DNA of 64,000 nucleotides from Epiperipatus broadwayi. Its lineage: Eukaryota; Onychophora; Udeonychophora; Euonychophora; Peripatidae. The position numbers and the translations under genes are program-made. The stretch spans positions 992,001-1,056,000 of the forward strand of contig JAQFVV010012446.1 in the NCBI GenBank assembly GCA_028023455.1, in the 5' to 3' direction. Below are positions 10,901 to 22,900 of the stretch, in pieces (positions within the stretch are counted from its first letter, which is position 1; each line of letters begins with the position of its first letter). The notes beneath the pieces are model-generated. The model had not been told where the DNA came from. It saw only the letters and a list, made by a program, of their open reading frames with translations, and did no database searches.

Positions 10901-13900
10901 CTGATCTAAAGCCTCCTTGCATTTCTCCGACTATATTATTTTCTTCCCTTCATTTTGCCACTCTTCCAGCCACCATATATGCAAAAACTTTGTATAATGC
11001 TGATGTTACCACTATCAGTCTATAATTGTTTAACCTTCTATAATCCTTACCCTTTCCTTTAAATAATAGCCTTACTTTTGCATTATTTCAGCTATCTATA
11101 AATTTTCTCTTCTGTGCTATCTTATTAAAACAAAATAGATTTAATTTTGCTCTATTGTCCAATTCATTACCATCTCTGCTGCATATACATCTAAACCTTT
11201 TGCTTTCCACTTTTCAATTTCTTCCCTGCCTCATTCAATTCATTTTCTGTAAACCTAATATATAACTATATGCGTTTATGTTTGTTATCATTGTCCTTCA
11301 CATTAACATTTTTTCTCTATTCTGTACATAATTATTTGAGATTGTTCCTAATTCTTCTCTAGAGTTAGACTCTTTTTCTTCATCATTTAGTAATACTATT
11401 TATTTCTCCTCTACATTCCATTTTTTATTTTCAAAATTTTTTGCTCCCATCTCTCCAATAATTTACTATTTCATTCTCTCTATATATTCTAACCAACTTT
11501 TTTTTTCATTTAATATTAATATATTTTTCATTTTTTTTGTTTTTAATGGCACATTTAAATTCTCTGCATGCTTTTTGCCTTTCTTTTACACTTTTATTAA
11601 TTCTCACTTAAAACTCTATTTGCCACTTTTTCTACTTCACCACATAGTCCTTATATTCATCCCCAACAAACTTTTCCATGATTTTTTTCTACATTTATTT
11701 TATATTCTTCTCATGTATTCTTATCATTCATTCTCCATCCACAATCTTTCACTATCCTTTCTACTTTTATTACTATTTTCCATCACATTACTAACCATTT
11801 CTATTATAAAGAAATTATGATCACTATTACATACGTTCTCTTCATTATCAAACATTTTAATTTTCCATAGTTTAATCATTCCCTTTTTCTCTACTAATTT
11901 ATAATGTGATATGATGTATTATGGCTTCTTCTTTTTCGGAGTCAGAAATTTTTCAAACATTATGCCCAGAGAAACCTGTTAACCACCTTACCTTCACTTT
12001 CCATTCCCCACATTAAGTTTTCCCCATATTTTTCTCTATTCTGCTCCTTCCCACTTCCACAACATCATCTTTGTCAACTCTATGGCATTTACATCTAATT
12101 CCCCTTTATCTTTTCGCAAACCCAGCATAAAAACCAAGAACCCACTTTCTGTATAATTACTTTGTTTATATTTATTCTCCCACAACTTTATTATTTGTAC
12201 CCTTTCTTCTTGTAGGCATTTACATTTAATCAACAGATGCCTAATATTTTCCATGCCTTTCTTACATAGCTTGCCAACTAAATCACCCATATTTTTCCAT
12301 TTGTGTAAATTCCCATGCGCCACCCAGTGCCAGTCATAGTAATCAATGGATGCAAGGTTTGAGCATAAAATCCCTATCTAGTGCCTACTCATCCAATATC
12401 CCCAGACTATTTTCTAGCTTGTGGCTACTGTCAGTGAGGAGCCTTGGATCTGAGAGCATTGCACTTAGACCTTATTGTGCACAAATCTTCTTACATACAT
12501 TGATTGCTGCAGTTTACATTCGATGGCATTACTGTATGGAGAGTTTGTCACTGTTTTTAAAAAAATTATAAATGTTTTTTAAAAAGCAGTTAACTTCATA
12601 ATCCATACTCATCAGAAGATATGATTTTCACCTACAACTTTTTTCATTTTGCTATACATTGTTTAAAAAAGTATTTTGTGTGTGTGTATTTTATGTCCAG
12701 CCTTAACTAAATGTTCTAAGTATTATTTTTATTTGCAAAATTAAAAACAGTTTTTTAAAGAAAAGAACGTTATTAGCAAAATAAAAGGATTAAATACTTC
12801 TCTATCTGAAATTTCCATATCCACTACTTCAATTATTAGAAGTTCATAAAAAAAGAAATTTTAACATTCTATATTTTAATTTTTTTAATTCACCGTGCAT
12901 ATGCAATAAGTACACATACCTGCATACATGTGTGGGTGTTTTTTTCAACATACGTATATAGTAAGTATTCACAACTATATATGTGTGTGTGTTAAAAATA
13001 ATATATGATTCACAATTATCCATAAAGTTTTCTGACTGTGCTATGGCTTGATATTAAATGTTGCAAATATGAGCGATCCCTGTACTTATTACAAAAAAAA
13101 AAGTCATCTTATCTAATTACTATTGTTAATATTAATCCGTATTTAAACATGTAGTTACTGTAATAATAAATATTGTACATATAAATAAATGTATCATGTT
13201 TTGAATTATAACATCTCAACTGTTCTTAAAGTTAATAATCATATATATATTGCTTATAATACTTCTTTCATATACACTTCAATGCAAACAAATTTTCTTT
13301 AAAAACTTCTTTATTTTCCTTACAGTTTCGACTGTCCAGTAGTCTTCATCAGAGCTACAATATTAAGTTTTGTTTCTCATATACCATTTATTCTAACTTA
13401 CAATAAATGATTCTGCTCTGTAGTAGTAAGTAGATTACTAACTCTCATAAAAAATATAATCAGGTGTTCTATTGCTCAGGGTGGCAGGAGGAGCCTTGAT
13501 TCATGGGATTTGAACTCCAGAACCTCTCCCTCTTCTACCACATTAAACCATACAGACCACTAATTTTATTACACTTGTTGAAATAATAAAATAACAAAAA
13601 TGTTATAATATAAAAACTATGGTGATTTGTTTTGAAGTATTTCAAGTTTAAAACAGATTTAGGTTGTTTTTTTTTCATATAGCCAATAACACCAATTATG
13701 TTAATGGTCAATAAATTAATATCGGATTATTCTTAGAGGGTAAACTGAAAATGAATAAATGTAAAACCTTCATTATCCAACTAATCAAAAGATAAGTAGG
13801 TATTTCTTCCTTCATTTTTTTTTTTTTAGAGGAGTGTCAAAGAGAGGTTTAACCTGCAGTAGGCTATTTTTAGACTATTTTACCTTTTATCATTTATCTA

Positions 13901-16900
13901 TATACCAATTTATGTGCATGGTCCAATAAAAATAATATTTCACTTCATTAAATCGTTTAAAGAAAGGTTTTGTAGCTGCTAATGTGAGTATTACAGTGCT
14001 TGACAGTTTACTTGTAAATCATTCATGAAATGTGCTACAAATATACTAAAAGATAGTTTTGTCAAACTTATGAAGCTTTAGAAAAAATGATTTGTCTTAA
14101 ATAATTAATTAATTTTTAAAAAAACATTTTTTTGAACTATGTAAATACAGTGGAGCCGCGAACTATGCTATGTTTTGTTCCATATACCTCGCATTCAAGG
14201 CAAATAGTGTATAATAGCTCACCTTTTGTACATAGATAATAATTAGAATAGAATACATATTGTTTATTGAACTGCAAGTGTATAATCCCTTTTCAAAACG
14301 CACGCATACATAACAGACATTTTTATATGTATATATAAATCAAAATTAAAGTAACACAATTTTTAAAAAAATAATAGTATAATTTATTAATAATAAATGG
14401 AGGGGATATTTTTTATTTTACATATGTTGTTCACTCATGCACCTTTTGAAGCAATAAGAATAAGAAAGAAAAACTAACTCCTATTGTACTTTTATCATTA
14501 ATGTAAAGTAAATAGCAAAATATGCAACGAGCAATATTCTTTTTTTTTTTTTTTTTCAAAAAATAACTTTTTCTTTCATAGAACAATAGTCTCTTTTCTT
14601 TTTCAAGAAATTACTCTCTCTCTCCAATTATGTTTAATCTTTTACTTTCAGAAAGTATTTTATTAAATAAAATACTGTACATCAAATTCAGAAAAGATAA
14701 TAAACGAAGATTTAAATATTCAACACTAAATTCAAGATATTTTATGTACAGTAATTTACACGCACTCGGCTCAGAGAAGGAAAAATCGCTGCCAGATATT
14801 AAAATTTGTGAATTTTAATATTTTTTTGCTGATTTAATTTGCATTTTTATTTCTTTGTTTACATTTTACTTTGAATAGCGTATAATTGAAATTGCATAGT
14901 TAGATACATCGTAGTTCCAGCTCCACTGTATCATCAATAAGATGTAACAATGGATATCATTAAAATATTGTTGAAAACGTACAATAAGTATTTTTTTAAC
15001 CTACTTCATTGAGCAATGTTATAAATAATTAAAGTTTTGCTTCGTTTTCAGTAATCAGAAAAAAAGTTTAACAATGTAATCTCAATGAATAAAGATAACA
15101 AAAGCAGTTTTGTCCATTCTATTCTAGAACCTTGAACAATCAGTGGATACCAGATGATATAGTGCTATAAAATCCCTATTTCCAGACTGACCAGTTTTGT
15201 TTACAGCATATGGTTCGGAATAAACTGAAAATAATTGCTCTTCTAAGCATATGAGAGTTCACAAAGTTAATTGGTAATAAAGATAACAGTTATGATTTAT
15301 TAATTATCGAATATGTTCTATCAGCAGACAATTGCAGCATATCTAAGATAAGTATTTAATAGGACTTACTCTTAACATTGCATTGCCAAATAACATTCTA
15401 TTGTTTTATTGAAAGTTTTCGATTTTGATAATAGGATATTAGGAATTTATCTAAAGTTTAATAAACATTTCTTTTATAGCTGCTATTGTTAATGTTACCA
15501 TCATAATTTTTTCTATTATTTAGGAATCCGGTGATGACGAATACAAGTCGGAACAATCTGAAAGTGATACTGTTGATTCCGATATTGATATTGATGAAAA
15601 TGACGAACTGATTAGTGATGATGAAACTGATGAACCAAAACAAAAAAGGCGTACATTTCTTAAAGCATATAAGGTTTGTAATATAGTTTTAACTTTGATT
15701 AAAAATTAGTTATATTGTGCATGTTATAGTTTTTTAAACTATGAAAGTTGCTTTAAGTGCGTATCTCCACATATAATTTTGGTATGTGTTTATGATATTT
15801 ATTTAAAGGTAATGTTTATTCATCTTTTTTTATATTTTTGATTTCTTGATTTAATTTTAAAAAACAATAATCTTTTCAAGTTTCGAATTGAAAAGAAAAT
15901 CTTTCATAAATTATTTAAATCTATTCATGAAGCAATCAAGTCCAAAATCATTACTATGATTATTCACACATCGGATTCCTAAAGAATCGTTTAAATAAAC
16001 TTGCATGTAACCAGTTTCTTCTTATTAATGTTTATCTATTCACCGGATATGACGAGTATATTGGCATTGATAAAAAGGATTTGTGAATTGTATCGTAGTA
16101 ATATTTTCGGATTTGGTTATTCCATTAATAAGTATATTATCAGCATGGAATATTAAATTATTTTCTAAATTTCAAATGAATGTTCTAAATTAAATTAATT
16201 GTGATGATAGAAATAATCGTAGCTGCTAAATCACAGTTTGCGAATGCAAGCGTCAAATATTTCATTGGGGAAAAAAATTGAAAAACTACAATAAGTGATA
16301 TAAACAACAGCCAATAAATATTCTAACTTCTAGTGAAATTAGATTTTATTAAATACATTGAAATATTTTGAATTATATTATTTGCTAAAGTATGAAATTT
16401 TTTTATTTTTTAGAAATATATATGAATAACTTACATTCACTGCATTAAAACAAATTTGTTTTTAAAAATGTAATGATTATACCTTGTATTTATTATTCAT
16501 CGCCTATTGAACAGTAACTATATAATAAATGGAATTGTTAGAAAGCAGAAGAGTTCCTATTTGAGGAGAGGTATGGGGAGTTGCTGTCATGTGTTTTATT
16601 AATCGTAGAAGATACGTGAATGTGACATTTATAGAGATTTAGTGAAAAATAATACTTGTATATCTGAAAGTTATATTTCTGCAATAAATGTTATTGGAAA
16701 GCTAATAATGGATATCTACTATAATAATGTATTCTTTTAGGCATCAACCAATTACTGACAAAGAATTATAGAAAGTTATTTATTTCTATATCTTACATTG
16801 ATTGTATTATTAGTTTTTCTATTATTATTCTATGAACTTTCTAAAGGGCATTAAGTTACTGATGTCTGGTAAAAAAGAATAGAAAATGGAATGGGAATAT

Positions 16901-19900
16901 AGGATATACACAGTGTGTCCCAGGCAAAATGTGATTGTTTTTCGCTCCAAGCTGCCTGTAGTCTTGTCTCCAAATCAGTGCTTGTGTTATGTAGAGACAT
17001 AGTTGCTATTCACCACAAAAATTTTAAGGTGTTAGGGTATCTGGATCATGAATTATGACATAATAATTGTGTGTTCCATATCTTTGTAGATCATCTTCAA
17101 TGCCCTTCCTGCTATCATGAAATCCCCTTCCTGCCTCATGAAATTCTGCAAACCACTTAAAAATGCTATTGTGATATATGGCTTCACTGCCACACAAGTT
17201 TGAATTGTATCGAAAGTTTCGTTAGTAATTTGACTCATTTAAAACCAATTTAATGTTAGTTAGCCTGTTGTTATGAAACACACTGTCACATTTTATGTCA
17301 TCACTCATGAACCAGACATGTTAGCATCATAAAATTTTTGCTGTTAATAGATAGCACTGCAAGCAGTTTGGAGAGAGAACTAGTCACTTTTTTACTGGAC
17401 ACATTTTACGTGAAGAAAATTTTAAGTATCGTTAATATTGAGGAATGTATGTAAATTGAGATAAAATTAGGAAATCAAAAATGAATAGTGGCTATAGAGT
17501 TGACCAAGTTGAATGGAATGGAAGCACAGATATATTAATGTTTTGACTATGGATACACAAATTTCTAAGGAAAACAGAGAAAAATAATTATAAGTTAGTA
17601 GTTAACTTGGATAAAAATAGATATGTTGTAAAAATTGGTAATTATAATAATAAAAATGGCTAGTTACTAATATATTATTGTCAGAGAATGAATTTGAACA
17701 TTGGAAAATGTACTAGTCAAAAAATAACTTGAGTTTTATTGATAAATTAGAAGGGAATGAATAAAATACAGGCAATTGAAGTTTTTGATAAAAATTGAAA
17801 ACATAATAGTGAGTGTCAATAATTTTTTATCTGTTGGGAGACTAATACTAAATATAACAAAAGTTGACTAAGTTACGACTGAAATGTAAATAATAAAAAA
17901 ATAAATTGGATAAATATTTTCTAACTTTGGATGATAATATGGAAGAAAAAGTAGCACATGGCATAGGTATCTTTGGAAGATTGAGGGTAATGGAAAATTT
18001 AGAATTAACCAAAAGTGTATAAGGAGCAAAAGAAAGGGTGGAAAAAATATAAATATGCTGTAAAACATAAGGTAAGTAAAAAAAATTATTAAAAGGAAAT
18101 AAAATTGGCCAAATCAGATAATTATAGAAAGAGAATGAGTTTAAATAATCAATTTCTGGAAACATTAATAAACTAGAAAAAGAGCAAGAATTTTTTTTTT
18201 TTAATGTATTTAAAAAATAAAAAGATAATGGAAAGATAAATTGTATTATTTAAAGATGAGAAAAGAGAATTTAGCTGTAGAGAATGATTTAAAATAATTA
18301 CGCAGTAAAAATTTAGATATGAGGTGAAATGAGATAGCAATTCTGAAAACATAATAGAGGAAATAATAAATTTGTAGAGAAAGTATTGATGGAAGCACTA
18401 AAAAGATTAACAAATTATAAGATGAAAGATTTGGAAGGTGGGCAGCAGAGATGTGAATCTTAGGGATAGAGTTTCCAGATAATTGTAAAAAATATAAGAA
18501 TGAAATAATCATTTAAAGATAAAGACCATGGAATTCTATTTAATTATGAACCAATTGTAGTAACTTTAGTTGTTTATAAAGTATTTGCTTATATAATGGT
18601 TAAAAAAAAATAATTAAATTGACGGAGAGAATAATAACATTGTGAGAAAGATACAGAGATGATTTAGATCTGATTGGTGTATAAGTGATAGTTTATTTGT
18701 AATTATATAGCTGATAGAAATAAGTAAAAAAGTAGGCAAGCATTAATATATAACCCTTATAGATATAAAGAAACCTTACAACAGAGAGAATAGAAATAGA
18801 TTATGGACAGATTTATTAAATATAGAAATGGGTGTGGCTGCAATGGTTCTAATTAAGATGTTATAAAAAAATAAGGGTTAATCAATAAAATGTCATCTGA
18901 CTTCATCATGTGACTTTAGCTTACTGTTATAGCAGCATTATTTTTCACCATCTCGATGCTACTTATTGTAAACTTTAGTAAGTAATTATAGATGCAAGAT
19001 GATACTGCTTATTAAATCCCTATAGCTTGATAGTACAACAAAGATGTAAATGATAAGTATTGGAAGGAAGAGGCATTAGACCTTAAACATCCAAGTGCAC
19101 TGGTCCAAGATTCAAAGCTCCTCACTGATGAAAGTCATAAACTTGAAATTAGTCTGGGGATATTGGGTAAGATAGCACAGATAAGGATTTATTAAGCACT
19201 GCCATCTTGCATCTGTATTATTACTTACAAAAGCTTACTGTAAGTGCCATAGAGATGACAAAAATAAGTATTTTTATCACTTAGTAATTATAGTCAAATA
19301 GGGTAAAAGGTAGTGTAAAGTTAAGACCGGAATATCTTATGTCTATTATATAATTTTTATTATATTTAAAAGAAATAGAGTTGGCCATAATAATTTTAAT
19401 AGATGTTCAGAGATTATATTTTTTGCTGATTCTTGTGTGCAGAAAGTAGGGAAATTTAGAGATTTGTGCAAAAGTTAAATGTGTTTCAAATTTTGTGAAT
19501 AAAAATTAAATAAATGGTAAAAAAAAGAGAGGGAGAGAGATAAAGTTTTTTTTTTTTACTGGGGGGGGGGGGGCATGGGGAGGTAAAGATAATTATGTAG
19601 GAGATAAATAAATTTATGCAGTAATAATTTGAATAGCTAAAAATACACTATTATTTGGTGATTAGGAAATGAAGTTGGAAAAATGACTAATGAAGAAATT
19701 GATAATATTTTCATATAGTAGATGTGACGCAGCAAGAATTTTATAGGAATCGCTTTCTGGGTTAATATATGGTGAAAACATGTTTGTAAATAGATAAGAA
19801 TACAATAAGAAGTAGGAGAACTTTTTGTATGAGGAAAGCACGTTTAAATGTTTGATAGACTATAGACAGTAATAGAAAAACAAACAATTTTTAATTGGGC

Positions 19901-22900
19901 TTTAAGGAAATAATGAGCAACAAGTTGGATAAAAGCAATGGTAAGTTAAGATGAAGTTTTGGACAAACATTTTATGGAGTTTACGTATATAAAAAGTAAA
20001 ATGGATGAGTTACAAGGATTGTTATGAATGCATTAAAAGATTGGCTCAGGAGAATATTGTCAATAAAAAATGTGAGAATTTAAATAGATGGAGGGCAGAG
20101 ATGAAAAATAAGGAACATATATATATAGAAATAATTAGGTCATATGGAGGAGATTTTTTTATGCTAATAATAAGGAAAGTACTCAGCCTAAACAATGCCC
20201 TAACAACAAGAGAAACATAAAACTGATTTGAAGAGATTTGTCTTGTAAATTGCATAAAGAAGTATGGAAATTATTAGCCAAATTTTTATTGGATTGTAAA
20301 TGCTTACAATCAGAAAGAATGCAAATAATGAATTTATGGAAAAATAAATATAAATGGACTATATAAAAAATGTGTTTTGGGCCTTTATATTGGGATTGGA
20401 TAATGATAAGAATAATTTTAAAACTAAAATTATTGTTTGTACAAATATAATGCTATGGAAATGATCAGAAAATTTGGATGATTTGAAGTTTTTAGAACTA
20501 ATGTAAGTTAGAGAATGATAAAGGAAGAAATATGATGGTGAGCAATGTAATGGGCCGGTCGTCACAAGAAATGGGGAGTGCATCTAACTACGGTCGGACT
20601 TGGGGTCTTCGGGTAGGATTCTGGCTATGTCATGACAAAACGCTTTGTCCATGATCACATCTACCTTCAATTGGCTAGCTCAATTCTTACTCATTAAATC
20701 TAGGTGTAATTTGGACTATTTTGTCCACATCTCACCCCCCTTTCTGGGTCCATTATGCCTGTATTCCAACTCAGGGAGAATTCGCACTTGGCTCTCTTCA
20801 GGGATGGGCTTACTCAGTTTAACAACTACTGTGCCTTTATATAAGCGAAGATCAATTAATGCACTCTCCCAGAATATTCCTAATATGAGAATGCATATAA
20901 GAGATGGGTGGATATTAATGTTTAGCATATAATTTTTGTGGTGTGAATGCATAATGATGACAAGGCAGATATCAAGTTGATAGAAATAACTTAGTAACAT
21001 TTATTAAATAACAAATCTAATTTAACAATATTAACATATATAATTGTATGAGTCAAGGATGGGTTTCTATCACTTAAGAGCTAAATACAATGGGTACTCA
21101 AATCCTGTGATAGAAATCCATACTCTGGCAATCTTTATTTAAAAAGTTTAAAATAATATTAAAAAAAATATTTCAGAAGATTGTGAATCTGATTTACTAA
21201 TTAATATATTTACATTCACATTATAGAGTAGCATTTAGTGTCTAATTCACAATAATTATGATCATCCTTATTGGAGAAGACCCCCTATACCTATGTGTGA
21301 TTTCTTAATGTTGATAGGAAACATTATCCACTCAAGAAAGTTAGTCATATACACAAATATATATATATAACAAATTTTAGTAAAGCATTTAAGAAATAAC
21401 AAAAACTCTATCATGTCACTAAAGTATGCTCTTAATGTGGTACATCATCAAAATCTTACCTCATTCCACATTCAAGCGGGTGAAGTCAAGCTACTGGAAG
21501 GGTATGTAGACCTACATTTTATTTAATACCATAAAACATTTACTCAATCTAACTTTCCCTTTTATTTGTGAAAACGATAAGAGAAAAATAAAAATAAGAT
21601 GATACATAACAAAAAAAAAGAAATACAAATCAGTTGGATTAATAAAATAAATTCCTGAGATCTGGCAAGCACTGTCAGTTGTGTTCACAGTCTCTTATTC
21701 CTGGTTATAGATTTTGTCGGGCGGTATACTGTCCGTAGGTTTAGTGGACATGCACTCACTTTAGGATTGTAAATAATCAGCACTGTCCATTTGTTTCCTT
21801 GGAAGAAAGCACGGAAGATCCATTGAAAATCATCGTTCTTGACCAGTATTTTGGTAAGATAGGCATTCCATATATAATAATGCTTTTATGGGCATGAAGA
21901 GCTGGTGCCTGACTTATGGCATAGTTCCTTTAGCCAGACCACATTGCAATACCCTCATTAGCATATGTAATTTTTATAGGGTTGTTTCTCTATGTGGCAT
22001 AATAAAAAAAAGAATTATTCTTGATGATTGCTAGCTGTCGTTTATTTCTTTTCATGCGATGACAAAACTTGAGTTCTTTATAATCATTTTAAATTACTCC
22101 GTTTCCTTTTATAACTTGGATAATATTAAATAGTGCTATCACACTTATAACGTAAAGCTGTATAATTAATATCAATTAGTCGATTAAAATGGCTGAGCAC
22201 TTTTGAGAAACTGTACTTCTCATGTGGCGTATTTACATTTAAATTTGTATTGGTGGGCGAAACAAATTCCTTTTAATCTTGCGTGATTGAAATTCGATTC
22301 TAGAATCGAATATATATATCCGTCTTGTTTAGTTCTAAAAATACAGCTATCAAGATAATGACTTTCTTGTGCAGTCTTTGCAATTATAAAAATGAAAGGG
22401 CTTCCTATTATTTATAATGAAAATTTTATTATTTTCTTAAACATTAATTTTTCTATTTTGATGAATAATGGACTAAGATCGATGAATAATATTGTTCATA
22501 CTGCATTACTAAGAAACAAGTTTCATAAAGATAAGAGAAATGTTTACATTTAAATATCATATGCTAACAATTGCTTTTAATGGATTTAATTAAATTATAA
22601 TATTTATTAGTGTGTTTAATATATTAAACTGTAATTTATTTATTTTTATTCACTTAAATCTCATTGATTGTGAACATTATTAAATAAGTAATAAACTATG
22701 TGTGTGTGTAATAAATATTTACATTTAGTCATATAATATGTATACTTGTTTATAGGAGCCACAGAAAAAATCAAGTTCACAAGAAAATCAACATCGAATA
22801 GGAAAGAGGTCTATTGTTTTTGATAGTTCTATAGGTAAAGTTGAATGTTGTTTAATACCAAATGTGTGTGTGATGAGATTTATTTGATTTCATTATTAAA

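Larger units (their letters stand above)
4963..15523 (+). other. VPS72: VPS72 intron 1 (10,561 bp)
   Basis: GT-AG intron. It is packed with repeats annotated separately: RTE 3' end, foldback MITEs, hammerhead-bearing repeats, two pieces of a second non-LTR family, a SINE and a pogo-like element. Confidence 0.9.
17460..20545 (+). mobile_element. Degenerate non-LTR retrotransposon of the second family, + strand
   Basis: Broken RT motifs in order: NYEPIVVTLVVYKVFAYIM (about 18545-18602; family 'NYRPIxLxNxxYKVFAK'), FRSDWCISD-like (about 18660), DIKKPYNRENRNRLWTDLL-like (about 18770-18815). These are followed by Lys/Asn-rich frames up to 20480. Copy D of the hammerhead-bearing repeat (about 19075-19290) is nested inside. 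An LTR-like repeat follows at 20546. The left edge is uncertain. Confidence 0.65.

Noticed and set aside
17848-18512. Leu/Phe/Ser-rich - strand frames resembling membrane proteins
   Set aside because: They are the complement of the A-rich + strand retroelement and have no own start context or domain.
20716-21000. 94-codon - strand frame as a gene
   Set aside because: It lies in the LTR-like repeat and the frame is broken in the second copy at 28808.
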